Shown here one piece after another: positions 1-8,606 of a stretch of 64,000 nucleotides of DNA; the stretch's first letter is position 1; the number at the start of each line of letters is the position of its first letter. The stretch covers positions 3,596,001-3,660,000 of the forward strand of contig OY969786.1 in the NCBI GenBank assembly GCA_963703075.1, read 5' to 3'. The DNA is from Korobacter sp963703075. GTDB taxonomy: Bacteria; Acidobacteriota; Terriglobia; Terriglobales; Acidobacteriaceae. The position numbers and the translations under genes were made by a program. The notes under the pieces are model-generated. The model saw only the letters and a list, made by a program, of their open reading frames with translations, was not told the origin of the DNA and ran no database searches.

Positions 1-111
1 ATTTCCGTGACGTTGATGATCTGGGCTTACCTGAGCGGGATGCTGCTGCTGGCCGGCGCGCATCTTTCGGCCTCGGATGTTTCGGCAGCGAATGGATCGT
101 TGAAGAAATGA
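1..111 (+). CDS. YihY/BrkB-type inner-membrane protein, C-terminal fragment
   Basis: Frame 1 is open from the window edge to TGA at 109-111 and gives 36 residues. A hydrophobic helix (LMIWAYLSGMLLLAG) is followed by a short charged tail ending SLKK. The Tyr-Leu-Ser-x-x-x-Leu-Leu-x-Gly-Ala pattern matches the last membrane helix of the YihY/virulence factor BrkB (UPF0761) family as I know it. The start and most of the gene lie left of the window, so the call rests on this short tail. It converges on the pnt operon, whose last gene ends 50 bp away. Confidence 0.5.
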   Translation: MSVTLMIWAYLSGMLLLAGAHLSASDVSAANGSLKK

Positions 112-161
112 CGACAGACTCCCTGGATCGAAGTCCAGCCCACGCCCAGAGACGATCCGCT

Positions 162-1553
162 TTAGTGCCCGCCCGATAATTCCTTCACGATGTTCCCCAC
201 GAATCCTTTGGCGTCGCCGAACAGCATCAGCGTCTGATCCATGTAATAGAGGGGGTTGTCGATGCCAGCGAAGCCTGGGTTCATCGAGCGTTTGATCACC
301 ATCACGGTATGCGCCTTATCCACATCGAGGATCGGCATGCCGTAAATCGGGCTGGTCTTGTCGCTACGAGCGGCGGGGTTGGTCACATCGTTGGCGCCGA
401 TGACGAGAGCGACGTCGGTCTGCGGGAAGTCACCATTGATGTCGTCCATCTCGATCAGGCGATCGTAAGGAATGTCCGCTTCGGCGAGCAATACGTTCAT
501 GTGGCCTGGCATGCGGCCGGCCACCGGGTGAATGGCGAAGCGCACGTCCACCCCTCTTTTCGATAGGGCGTCGAACAGTTCACGTACCTTGTGCTGCGCC
601 TGGGCGACGGCCATGCCGTAGCCCGGCACCACCACGACGGAGGTTGCCGCCCCGAGAATGGCAGCGGCTTCTTCAGCGCTCGCGCTCCGCACCGGACGCG
701 CTTCCTCACCCGCTGCAGCAGCAGCTTGTACCTGTCCGAAAGCTCCAAAGAGAACATTGGAAAACGAACGATTCATCGCCTTCGACATGATGATCGACAG
801 GATCAAGCCCGACGAGCCATCGAGCGCGCCGGCGATGATGAGCAGCTTGCTACCAACCACGAAGCCCATGGCGGCTGCCGAGAGTCCGGCATAACCGTTC
901 AGGAGCGAGATGACCGTCGGCATATCCGCGCCGCCGATAGGGATGATGAGCAGCACACCGAAGGTAACCGCAATCCCAACAATGAAGGGGAAAAGTTGCT
1001 TCTGTCCCGGATTGATGACCAGCATGACCGCGAGCGTGACGGCTGCCGCCAATAGCAGGAAATTGACCACGTTCTGTCCCTTGTACGTGATCGGGCGTTG
1101 CGGAAGGACTTCCTGGAGCTTACCCGCCGCCATCAGGCTGCCGGTAAAGGTGAGGCCGCCGAGGATCACCTCGCAGGAGAGCACGGCCATGGTGAACTTG
1201 GAAATATCGGGCGCGTGCAAATAGAACTCAGAGGTACCGACCAGGGTGACGCAAAGCGCGCCGAAGGCGTGGCTGAGGGCGGTTCGCTGAGGCACGGCAG
1301 TCATCTGCACCATGCCGAGGGGAATGCCGATGATCGAGCCGAGAGCGAGGCCGACGAAAATCCACTTGTAGGAAATGATGTCGTGCTGCAGGAGCGTGCC
1401 GCCAATGGCGATGACCATGCCAATTTCACCGGCGAGGATGCCGCGGCGTGCGCTGGCAGGAGAACTCATCCACTTCAGCGAAAAAATGAAGAGAGCGCTG
1501 GCGATCAGGTAACAGAACTCAATGATGTACTCAGTGCCGGGGAGTGGGTTCAT
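162..1553 (-). CDS. pntB: NAD(P) transhydrogenase subunit beta
   Basis: 463 aa, full family length. PntB is the membrane and NADP(H)-binding subunit of proton-translocating transhydrogenase, which couples hydride transfer from NADH to NADP+ to proton entry. About nine hydrophobic helices fill residues 5-265. The C-terminal domain III has the NADP-binding loop PGYGMAVAQAQ (about residue 310) and the GANDVTNPAA motif further on. The ATG overlaps the TGA of the upstream small subunit (ATGA at 1550-1553), showing translational coupling. The gene is third in a pntAA-pntAB-pntB operon, the three-gene arrangement common outside enterobacteria. Nothing looks damaged. Confidence 0.96.
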   Translation of the reverse strand: MNPLPGTEYIIEFCYLIASALFIFSLKWMSSPASARRGILAGEIGMVIAIGGTLLQHDIISYKWIFVGLALGSIIGIPLGMVQMTAVPQRTALSHAFGALCVTLVGTSEFYLHAPDISKFTMAVLSCEVILGGLTFTGSLMAAGKLQEVLPQRPITYKGQNVVNFLLLAAAVTLAVMLVINPGQKQLFPFIVGIAVTFGVLLIIPIGGADMPTVISLLNGYAGLSAAAMGFVVGSKLLIIAGALDGSSGLILSIIMSKAMNRSFSNVLFGAFGQVQAAAAAGEEARPVRSASAEEAAAILGAATSVVVVPGYGMAVAQAQHKVRELFDALSKRGVDVRFAIHPVAGRMPGHMNVLLAEADIPYDRLIEMDDINGDFPQTDVALVIGANDVTNPAARSDKTSPIYGMPILDVDKAHTVMVIKRSMNPGFAGIDNPLYYMDQTLMLFGDAKGFVGNIVKELSGGH

Positions 1554-1855
1554 TGCGGCTTGCTCGCTGGACGGCTGGACTTGAACATCTTGAGCATGCG
1601 GTCGGTGATGAAGAATCCGCCAACCACGTTACTGGTGGCGGCGACAATGGCGATGGTGCCGAGGATCGTGCACAGCCGGTTGTCCGGATGTGCGCCCACG
1701 AGAACGATAGCCCCGACCACCGCAATGGCGTCGAGCGCATTGGTGAGCGACATCAGCGGCGTGTGCAGCAGCGGTGAAACGCGGCGAATGACCTCGAAGC
1801 CAATGAAGCACGCCAGCATGAAGATGAACAGTCCGTTGATCAGCGTGGAGTTCAC
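1550..1855 (-). CDS. pntAB: NAD(P) transhydrogenase alpha subunit, membrane part
   Basis: 101 aa with three predicted membrane helices (about residues 7-24, 37-56 and 63-85). This is the small domain-II piece that in E. coli is fused to the C-terminus of PntA. It starts at a GTG (1853-1855) and overlaps pntB by 4 bp. The 75-bp gap to pntAA on its upstream side holds a 14-nt perfect palindrome (ggggctgcagcccc, 1871-1884) that could form a weak hairpin. The Gly-Gly-Phe-Phe-Ile-Thr-Asp-Arg-Met-Leu stretch near the C-terminus is typical of the family. Confidence 0.93.
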   Translation of the reverse strand: MNSTLINGLFIFMLACFIGFEVIRRVSPLLHTPLMSLTNALDAIAVVGAIVLVGAHPDNRLCTILGTIAIVAATSNVVGGFFITDRMLKMFKSSRPASKPQ

Positions 1856-1930
1856 TTTGCTTTTACCCCAGGGGCTGCAGCCCCAAGATCTCTATGCGCG
1901 GTACGCGGGCCTGAAGACCCAGTCCACTCT

Positions 1931-3094
1931 TTACGCGAGTGCCGGCAAGCCGAAGTGCTCGCGGATTCGCTTATTCACAATCTGACCGCCGCGGGTGAGC
2001 AGCGTATCGCTGGCGACCTGGTCGCTCATGTCGAACAGGAATTTGCCTTCCTTGGTCTGCGATTGCAGGAAGGTCAGAAGGTTCTTGGCATACATCTGGC
2101 TGGCATGGAAGGGGACGCCGCTGGCAACATTGACCTGCCCGATGATCGTCACGCCGTTGGTGACAATGGTTTGCGCCGCCTTGGTCAACTCGCAGTTTCC
2201 GCCGCGTTCGGCCGCGAGGTCCACGATGACCGAACCAGGCTGCATCGCTTGCACCATCGGGGCGGGAATGAGCAGGGGAGCTTTCTTGCCGGGAATCACC
2301 GCGGTGGTGATCACGACATCGCTCTCGGCGACGACCTTGCCCAGCAACTCGCGCTGTTTCTGGTAGAACGCTTCGTCCTGCGCCTTCGCGTAACCGCGCT
2401 CGTCCTGTGCGTCCTTGGTCTCGAGCGGAAGTTCGACAAAGCGCGCGCCCAGACTCTGCACTTGTTCCTTCACCGCCGGACGCACATCGTAGGCACTGAC
2501 CACCGCGCCCAGGCGTCGCGCAGTGGCGATCGCCTGCAGGCCCGCAACGCCTACGCCCACCACCAGCACGCGCGCTGGCGTGATAGTCCCAGCAGCGGTT
2601 GTCATCATGGGAAAGACCCGCGGCACGGCATCGGCGGCCATGAGCACGGCCTTGTATCCCGCGATGTTGGCCATGGATGAAAGGGCGTCCATGCTTTGGG
2701 CGCGGGTAATGCGCGGCATCAATTCAACTGCGAAAGAGGTAACGCCGGCATCGGCGATCTGCTGCACCACTTCCTGCGACCCGAACGGACGAAGGAAACC
2801 GATGAGCACCTGGTCGCGACGGTAGAGAGGAACGTCTTCCCGTCCCGTGATGTCGTTGGCCCCGTTGCTGAGGACTTGCACGATGATGTCGGCGGTAGAA
2901 AAAACCGTGCCACGGTCGGGAAGGATCTTCGCGCCCTTTTCCACGTAGTGAGCGTCCGGATAACCTGCTGCCTCGCCGGCGCCGGCTTGCAGCACAACTT
3001 CGAGGCCCGCTTTCGCCAGGTTCGGAACGACTGCCGGAGTGAGGGCAACGCGCCGCTCCCCCGGATAGGACTCCCGCGGAACACCAACGATCAC
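1931..3094 (-). CDS. pntAA: NAD(P) transhydrogenase alpha subunit 1 (NAD-binding)
   Basis: 387 aa soluble domain-I protein that binds NAD(H) and transfers hydride to PntB. The N-terminus has the family signature RESYPGERRVALTP. A mobile-loop region RAQSMDALSSMANIAGY lies near residue 135. A Rossmann motif VVGVGVAGLQAIA (about 175-190) is followed by the acidic AYDVRP. The start is GTG at 3092-3094, preceded by an AGGGAAG ribosome site. It is the first gene of the operon. The homologous alanine dehydrogenase family was considered, but the downstream pntAB and pntB settle the assignment. Confidence 0.95.
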   Translation of the reverse strand: MIVGVPRESYPGERRVALTPAVVPNLAKAGLEVVLQAGAGEAAGYPDAHYVEKGAKILPDRGTVFSTADIIVQVLSNGANDITGREDVPLYRRDQVLIGFLRPFGSQEVVQQIADAGVTSFAVELMPRITRAQSMDALSSMANIAGYKAVLMAADAVPRVFPMMTTAAGTITPARVLVVGVGVAGLQAIATARRLGAVVSAYDVRPAVKEQVQSLGARFVELPLETKDAQDERGYAKAQDEAFYQKQRELLGKVVAESDVVITTAVIPGKKAPLLIPAPMVQAMQPGSVIVDLAAERGGNCELTKAAQTIVTNGVTIIGQVNVASGVPFHASQMYAKNLLTFLQSQTKEGKFLFDMSDQVASDTLLTRGGQIVNKRIREHFGLPALA

Positions 3095-3297
3095 GAAGCT
3101 TCCCTTTCGCCCATCGTGAATGAATGCACTGTTGCCAGGGAGGCATGGTACACCGCGGGAGCATTTCGGCGGAAGCCCACCTGCCCGGCTGTCCTATTCC
3201 AGGAATCTCCCAGGCAACGGGCAGGTACATCGCTCTCTTGGAATGCAGGTTCCAGCAACGTAAAATAAGACGATATTCATCCCGCAAAGAGGCAAAC

Positions 3298-3828
3298 ATG
3301 AAACAGGTGCATGGGTGGGCGGTAGCGCTGGTGGTGTGCGTGTGTACAACCTTTGGGGCTGCACAAAAGGAAATCTGCATCGGGGCAATCGGGGGCGGCG
3401 ACGCCCTGACCTGGAACATTCAGCAGCCCATTTTGAAAGCGATTGAGACCGAAGCTGCGTCCCGTGGCGTGCAGATCACCACGCGATTGCTCAACAACAA
3501 TAACGAGAAAGCCGCGAAGGGCGAGATGGCAGCCCTCAAGTGCGATCACGGCGTGATCACGAGCGCCAGTCGTGAGTGGCCGACACCCAAGTCCGGCAGC
3601 GGCATCAACGGCGGAGGCGGCGGCAAATCCGATGACAAGCCCAATCCGCCGTCGGTGGCCCACTTCGAATACGCCCTGACCGACAAATCCGCCAAACGTA
3701 TGGACCGTTTCAAAACGTCCATCAGCATGGAAACTGGTTACACCGCGAAAGACGTGGCTCCAGACATGAAGGAAATGATCCAGCAGGTCGCGAACTGGGT
3801 TCTGGACGCGACTGCGCCCTCGAAGTAA
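3298..3828 (+). CDS. Secreted protein of unknown function with a Gly-rich linker
   Basis: 176 aa from ATG 3298, which has an AAGAGG site 5 nt upstream; a longer in-frame extension has no good ribosome site. A signal peptide ends near residue 22 (TTFGA-AQ). The mature part has two blocks joined by a Gly/Ser linker (about residues 98-112, GSGINGGGGG). The first block carries an Asn run (LLNNNNEK) and Cys-containing beta-like segments. The second is charged and helical, ending NWVLDATAPSK. I do not recognise the family. It stands alone and converges on the S9 peptidase, sharing a bidirectional terminator with it. A short secreted signalling or envelope protein is possible but unproven. Confidence 0.75.
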   Translation: MKQVHGWAVALVVCVCTTFGAAQKEICIGAIGGGDALTWNIQQPILKAIETEAASRGVQITTRLLNNNNEKAAKGEMAALKCDHGVITSASREWPTPKSGSGINGGGGGKSDDKPNPPSVAHFEYALTDKSAKRMDRFKTSISMETGYTAKDVAPDMKEMIQQVANWVLDATAPSK

Positions 3829-3849
3829 CCCGCCTGCGGACGAGATTGT

Positions 3850-3888
3850 AGAGATCGGGTTTCAAACAGCTCCTGAAACCCGATCTCT
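3850..3888. terminator. Bidirectional intrinsic terminator
   Basis: A perfect 15-bp inverted repeat (agagatcgggtttca / tgaaacccgatctct) with a 9-nt loop lies between two convergent genes ending at 3828 and 3894. On the plus strand it is followed by the pyrimidine-rich tcctcttattttttc. It can serve both transcripts. Confidence 0.85.
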
Positions 3889-3893
3889 TCCTC

Positions 3894-6005
3894 TTATTTT
3901 TTCCCTGTCCAACGATCGACCCACTCATTGACCGTCTTGTACCAGAGCTGCGAATTTTGCGGCTTCAGCACCCAATGGCCTTCGTCCGGGAAGTAAAGCA
4001 TCTTCGACGGCACCTTCATCATTTGCAGTGAGGTGAAGAGCTGGAAGCCTTCGCTCACGTCGAGACGGTAATCGAGCTGTCCGTGTACAACCAGGGTTGG
4101 CGTCTTGAAGTTCGGCACATACGAACTCGGCGAAAATTTCTTATAGAGCTCGGGATTCGTCCACGGCGTGCCCTTGAACTCCCAGGTGTTGAACCATAGT
4201 TCTTCGGTCGAGCCGAAAGCCGAAACGCTGTTAAACATGCCGTCATGCGAGACGATGCACTGGAAGCGGTTGGTGTGCCCGAGGAGCCAGTTCGCCATGT
4301 AGCCGCCGTAACTGGCGCCCAGCGCGCACTCGCGGCCTTTGTCGATATAAGCGAAATTCTTCTCTGCGTAATCGAGACCGAGCATCAGGTCCTGATAGGG
4401 ACGGCCACCCCAATCGCCGTTGATTTCGTCAATAAACTTCTGACCGTAGCCCGTCGATCCGCGCGGGTTGATCATGATGACCACGTACCCGTTGGCGGCG
4501 AAGAGCTCCGGGTTCCAGCGGAACGACCAGTCATCGCCCCATGCGCCCTGCGGGCCGCCGTGCATGAGGAATTTCACCGGATATTTTTTTGATGGATCAA
4601 AGTCGGGTGGCTTTACGACGAAGCCCTGGACCTTGGTGTTTTCCGCCCCGGCGAACCAGAAGGGTTCGATCGGCTGCATGGAGATCGCACTCAAAACGCC
4701 TTCGTTGATCGTCGTGAGGGCCGTTGCCTGTGGGTCGCCGCCGAGGTTCGTTTTGTAGATTTCGTTCGGGAAGCGTACCGACATGCGATCGAAGACCATG
4801 GTCTTGCCGTCCGTCGTAATCGCAAGACCGTCGTTAAATCCGCGCATCATTTCCTTCGGACTACCACTGAGGCCCACAAAGTAAACCGGAGCTTCCCCCT
4901 TATCTTCGCTTGTGAAATAGAGTCCCTTCGAATCCGGCGACCACGCTACGGTGTTCACCCATAAATCGAAACCCTGGCTCAATTCGGTCAGATAGGGCGT
5001 CGAGTTACACGGCCCAAAATTCCCTTTCTTGCCTTTCCCTTCGCACACCGTGGATTCCCATTGCCCTGCTTTTTCCCGGTCATAGAGCATCAGGCGGAAG
5101 CGATCGCTCTCATAACCGCCGCGCGCCTGCGAGCGGAAGGCGATGTACTTGCCATCTGGCGAATAAAGCGGGGTGCTGTCGGCGCCGGGCGAAGTAGAAA
5201 TCTTCTTCGGTGCTCCTCCGGCTACCGGCACGACGAAGATATCGGTGTTGGTGCTGGTGGCTTCAACTTCGTCGAGGTTGCTGGCGTAGGCGATCTCTTT
5301 GCCGTCGGGCGAGATTGAGTACTGGTCCTGGCCGCCAAGGGAGAACGGAGGAACATCGTGGTCGCCAGGGGTGAGGTCCACCGGCGTACCGCCATCGGCT
5401 GACTGCACGAAGAGGTGGGAACGCTTGCCGTCGCCATAGGCATTCCAATGGCGGTAAAGCAGGTGGTTGAAGACCTGGGCCTTCACTTTTGACTTCGCCC
5501 GCTCCTCGTCTCTTGCCTTGTTGCAGGCGTCCTCCTTGCAATCGGGATAGACGCCGGAGACGAAAAGGATCGACTTGCCATCGGGAAACCAGAGTGCGGC
5601 GGTTGCCTCGGTTGAGAGGTTCGTCAACTTGCGGGGCTCGCCCGTCAGGGTTCCACTCTCGCCGTCGAAGCTTTGTGCCCATACCTGGGAACTGCCATCC
5701 TGTGAAGAAATGTAAAGCACCTGTTTGCCGTCGGGCGAGAAGCGGACGCCATCTTCGCCTTTTCCCTTGGTAAGCTGGCGGGTTTCGCCACCGGCAACGG
5801 GGACGATCCAGACGTGGTTTGTTTTCTTATTCTCTTCGAGCGAAACTTCGGTGACCGAAAACACAGCCCACTTGCCATCGGGCGACAAGTAGGGTTCGGC
5901 GACCCGTTTCAAGTGCATCATGTCTTCAAACGTGAACGGGCGTTTGGCAGCGGCTCCAGCGAACGATGAAAGTACGAGAAGTAGGGTGAAAATGCGGCGA
6001 AACAT
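3894..6005 (-). CDS. Secreted S9-family prolyl oligopeptidase/acylaminoacyl peptidase
   Basis: 703 aa from ATG 6005 (GGGAG 8 nt upstream); a longer open frame upstream lacks family similarity. A signal peptide ends near residue 19 (SSFAGAAA). Residues about 25-430 form a TolB/WD40-like beta propeller with repeated SPDGK motifs. The C-terminal alpha/beta hydrolase has catalytic Ser565 in GASYGG, Asp645 in HGQLDYR and His677 in DEGHW, so the triad is intact. S9 enzymes cleave short peptides or remove acylated N-terminal residues; export suggests peptide scavenging. It is monocistronic, with its own terminator. Confidence 0.92.
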   Translation of the reverse strand: MFRRIFTLLLVLSSFAGAAAKRPFTFEDMMHLKRVAEPYLSPDGKWAVFSVTEVSLEENKKTNHVWIVPVAGGETRQLTKGKGEDGVRFSPDGKQVLYISSQDGSSQVWAQSFDGESGTLTGEPRKLTNLSTEATAALWFPDGKSILFVSGVYPDCKEDACNKARDEERAKSKVKAQVFNHLLYRHWNAYGDGKRSHLFVQSADGGTPVDLTPGDHDVPPFSLGGQDQYSISPDGKEIAYASNLDEVEATSTNTDIFVVPVAGGAPKKISTSPGADSTPLYSPDGKYIAFRSQARGGYESDRFRLMLYDREKAGQWESTVCEGKGKKGNFGPCNSTPYLTELSQGFDLWVNTVAWSPDSKGLYFTSEDKGEAPVYFVGLSGSPKEMMRGFNDGLAITTDGKTMVFDRMSVRFPNEIYKTNLGGDPQATALTTINEGVLSAISMQPIEPFWFAGAENTKVQGFVVKPPDFDPSKKYPVKFLMHGGPQGAWGDDWSFRWNPELFAANGYVVIMINPRGSTGYGQKFIDEINGDWGGRPYQDLMLGLDYAEKNFAYIDKGRECALGASYGGYMANWLLGHTNRFQCIVSHDGMFNSVSAFGSTEELWFNTWEFKGTPWTNPELYKKFSPSSYVPNFKTPTLVVHGQLDYRLDVSEGFQLFTSLQMMKVPSKMLYFPDEGHWVLKPQNSQLWYKTVNEWVDRWTGKK

Positions 6006-6139
6006 GCAGAGAACTCCCGGGTTTCTATGAATAAACGTGCCAGTGTATCTGAGTACGACGGGGGAATCCCATGGCAAACCGTGGTTCGCGAGCCGATTTG
6101 CCCGTTTCAGAGTACCCGGCCAGGAGTATACTTTTGGCA

Positions 6140-6358
6140 ATGCAATTCCGCACCGACGCGGGCAACCAGCCCCTTGACCAGGAAGAAGTGAACGCTTTCG
6201 ACCCGACTTTACCCCCGAACGACGATCAACGCTCGCATCCACGCGGCAGCGCGATTGAAAAAATCGCCGACATCGCCTACGACACCTTGCGCAAGCACGA
6301 AGGCGCGTGGCAGTCGGACGACAGCCAAAACGACACTGGCGAGGATCTCGCCAGCTAG
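6140..6358 (+). CDS. Small acidic hypothetical protein
   Basis: 72 aa from ATG 6140; AGGAG lies 13 nt upstream, rather far. The protein is acidic and soluble, with an N-terminal disordered part (PLDQEEVNAFDPTLPPNDDQ), one short predicted helix (SAIEKIADIAYDTLRKHE) and an acidic tail. Its stop codon overlaps that of the convergent TPR/aspartic-protease gene by 4 bp. Codon composition matches the neighbours, and the helix looks selected rather than random. I do not recognise a family. Confidence 0.55.
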   Translation: MQFRTDAGNQPLDQEEVNAFDPTLPPNDDQRSHPRGSAIEKIADIAYDTLRKHEGAWQSDDSQNDTGEDLAS

Positions 6359-7929
6359 CGCTTGCTTCCCTTGTAGTCGAAGTAGACCAGTCCGTCCCGG
6401 TAGTCGATGGAGATGCGGAACTGGCTCAGCAGCGGAAACCCTAGAATTCCCCTCAGCCCAATCCCTTCGCTTTCGCTCAGCTTGTCCATGTTAATGGCAA
6501 CGATGTGTGTGTTTTCCTGCGCGAAGTGCCCGAACTCCAAACGTACATTGTTCGCGACGTAGACGTCGTTCACCCGGCCGGAAATGCCTCGTACCGCGAG
6601 GTTCGGCGCCGGCGTGAGCTTATCGCGCGCTACATCGTTGGCATCGACCTGGGAATCGAAGGCGCCCGTATCGAGAAAGAAGAGGCCCGGTGACCCGCCA
6701 TCCACGCGGGTGGGCACGAGAAGGTGAGCGGACAAATGCAGCACCGGGTCATAGTTCTTCATCTCGGGTGCGACGTATCGGTCCCAGCTTCCGTCGGGAT
6801 CCTTGTAGGAATCAGGCAAGTCGGGTAAAGGCGCCAGATCGATGGTGCCGCCTTGTATGTCGAGTGATACAAGAAAACGATCAAAGACATTCAGACCAAT
6901 CAATCCATCGATATCCTGCGGAAATTGTTGATCCACGACCGTCATGGGCACATTTTGGAATTGCAAGGGACCAATGCTGATGGAGTTCGCCCATCCCAGG
7001 TACCCAGCCGCTGCCTGTTCATCGCCAATGCCCTTGGTGGCAATGTCATAGATCTGCTTGACCGCCGCCTTGGAAGCCGCGCCCCGCTGCAGCATGATGC
7101 CGTTGGCCCCGGTATCCACCAGCAGATTCACCGTTTTCTTATCGTTGATGCGGACGCGCAAGGTAGTGGCGGTGGAGCGCAGCGGAGCCAACCCCAGCGC
7201 GTTATCCGGGCGCATCGAGGTCACGACGTGGTTGAGCTTGAGTTTGGCCGACTCGACAGGAGTTACCAGCTTCCAGGCAACGCCATCCCCCAGCACCATG
7301 AGCCATGCCAGCCGCGACTGAAGATTATTCAGGCGTTCCGCATCCATGTGGCCGTGATGGTCCACCATGTACTCCAACGCTTGGCGTCGCTGTTTGCGAG
7401 GCAGCCGCATCGCCCACCAGTCATAGATTTCCGGATCGGCGGAATCCAATTCATGGGCTCGATTGAGTTCGTGCTCGGCGGTGCGATGCATGGAGTTCAG
7501 GTAGGCGATTTTGGCTAAGCCAAACCATCCCCGCGCCTGGGAGGGGTCGATCTGCAGAGCGCGTTTGTAGGAAGCTTCGGCTTTGTCCAAGTCGCCTTCG
7601 TGGAAGTCGAAGTCTCCGGCCGCGGCCAGCACCGGAGCGGAATCGGGCGCCGCTCGCATCGCAGCTTCCAAAGCGCTGCGCGCTGCTGCTCGCTTCTTCT
7701 CGTCCAACAGGCAACGCACCAGTCCTGCGTTCGCGTCCGCCGAAGCTGGGTCAATCCCGAGCGCCTGACGATAGAGCCTTTCGGCCGACGCGTCGTCATA
7801 ATCGCGCCACGCAACCAGCGCCGATTGGTTCAAGGATGCTGGAGTTGGTTTTTCAGAGGGAGGCGCCTGGGCGCGCAGAGGGATGCTGAAGAAAAGCAGG
7901 ATCCCGAAGATACGGACCGCGCGCCACAT
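6355..7929 (-). CDS. TPR protein with two retropepsin-like aspartic protease domains
   Basis: 524 aa with a signal peptide (cleavage near residue 20, LRAQA). Residues about 30-195 form tetratricopeptide repeats. Two consecutive retropepsin-like modules follow. The first has LLVDTGANG (Asp272) and a later GLIGLNVFDRF flap/second-strand motif. The second has FFLDTGAFD (Asp420) and RGILGFPLLSQF. Each DTG plus hydrophobic-hydrophobic-Gly pair is the hallmark of one lobe of an aspartic protease, so one chain carries both lobes, as in pepsin. Bacterial aspartyl-protease-family proteins are usually periplasmic. The TPR part may recruit substrate; whether the enzyme is active is unknown. Confidence 0.85.
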   Translation of the reverse strand: MWRAVRIFGILLFFSIPLRAQAPPSEKPTPASLNQSALVAWRDYDDASAERLYRQALGIDPASADANAGLVRCLLDEKKRAAARSALEAAMRAAPDSAPVLAAAGDFDFHEGDLDKAEASYKRALQIDPSQARGWFGLAKIAYLNSMHRTAEHELNRAHELDSADPEIYDWWAMRLPRKQRRQALEYMVDHHGHMDAERLNNLQSRLAWLMVLGDGVAWKLVTPVESAKLKLNHVVTSMRPDNALGLAPLRSTATTLRVRINDKKTVNLLVDTGANGIMLQRGAASKAAVKQIYDIATKGIGDEQAAAGYLGWANSISIGPLQFQNVPMTVVDQQFPQDIDGLIGLNVFDRFLVSLDIQGGTIDLAPLPDLPDSYKDPDGSWDRYVAPEMKNYDPVLHLSAHLLVPTRVDGGSPGLFFLDTGAFDSQVDANDVARDKLTPAPNLAVRGISGRVNDVYVANNVRLEFGHFAQENTHIVAINMDKLSESEGIGLRGILGFPLLSQFRISIDYRDGLVYFDYKGSKR

Positions 7930-7996
7930 ACGCAGGATGCGATGCTAGCAGAACACCTCGGAGTCCGTTCTGGCCGTCCGGGGGATGCTGAAAGCG

Positions 7997-8470
7997 CTAT
8001 GGTGCAGAGGTCGGGCGGTTGGCGGACTTGCGCGAAGCGCGGCGCTTCGGCTGGACTGGCTGAATCGGCATCTGCGAGACTTCGGTGCCGAGCACCTTCA
8101 GCACTAGCATGCACATATCGGTACGCTGCCGGAGAAACTCCAATACCTTCTCGCGCTCGACAAAGATCAGGCGGGAATCTTGATCCATCCTGGCCGTCAA
8201 CTGATAGACACCCCGCAGGAAAGTGCCAGGAAGACCCAGCAAGCTGCCGGGGCCGGAGCTGCGAGCCAGGACCGTGGCGCCATTCTCGGTCGTCATGGTG
8301 AGCGATGCATGGCCTTCCAGCACGATGTACACACCTTTGGCAGGGTCGCCTTCATGGAAAAGCACCGTCCCCTGGACACAGGTAATCTCGCTCCCCATGG
8401 GTTTCAGTTCTTCGACCAGTTCAGCGGGTGAAATAAAAGCCTGGTTCAGGGTATGGATCGGCTGAATCAC
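7997..8470 (-). CDS. Cyclic nucleotide-binding domain protein without DNA-binding domain
   Basis: 157 aa from GTG 8470, with GGAGG 9 nt upstream. Residues about 20-125 form one cNMP-binding beta-roll: GTVLFHEGDPAKGVYIVLEGHASL, then the phosphate-cassette region GSLLGLPGTF. There is no helix-turn-helix; the tail (PKRRASRKSANRP) is basic and disordered. It therefore resembles the sensory half of a Crp/Fnr regulator. The cassette lacks the canonical Arg-Ser pair of cAMP-binding proteins, so the ligand is uncertain. A consensus CRP-type operator lies about 60 bp upstream. Confidence 0.85.
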   Translation of the reverse strand: MIQPIHTLNQAFISPAELVEELKPMGSEITCVQGTVLFHEGDPAKGVYIVLEGHASLTMTTENGATVLARSSGPGSLLGLPGTFLRGVYQLTARMDQDSRLIFVEREKVLEFLRQRTDMCMLVLKVLGTEVSQMPIQPVQPKRRASRKSANRPTSAP

Positions 8471-8523
8471 AAATTGCGGCCTCCGGGGCCATGCTTAGTA
8501 TCTCTACAGCCCGGTAGACCGGC

Positions 8524-8539
8524 TGTGATCCTTATCACA
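8524..8539. promoter_or_regulatory. CRP-type palindromic operator
   Basis: TGTGA-N6-TCACA, a perfect match to the E. coli CRP consensus half-sites, sits in the 136-bp gap upstream of the cyclic-nucleotide-binding gene. A possible -10 (GATACT on the minus strand, 8497-8502) would place a transcript start near 8489. The operator centre would then lie at about -42, the class II activator position. The motif is seen directly; its use is inference. Confidence 0.65.
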
Positions 8540-8606
8540 AGCCACGGTGACGAAAGACTCAAGGTCAAAGTGGCTCGATCCGGAGGGTAACTTGGGGGCA
8601 TGATCC

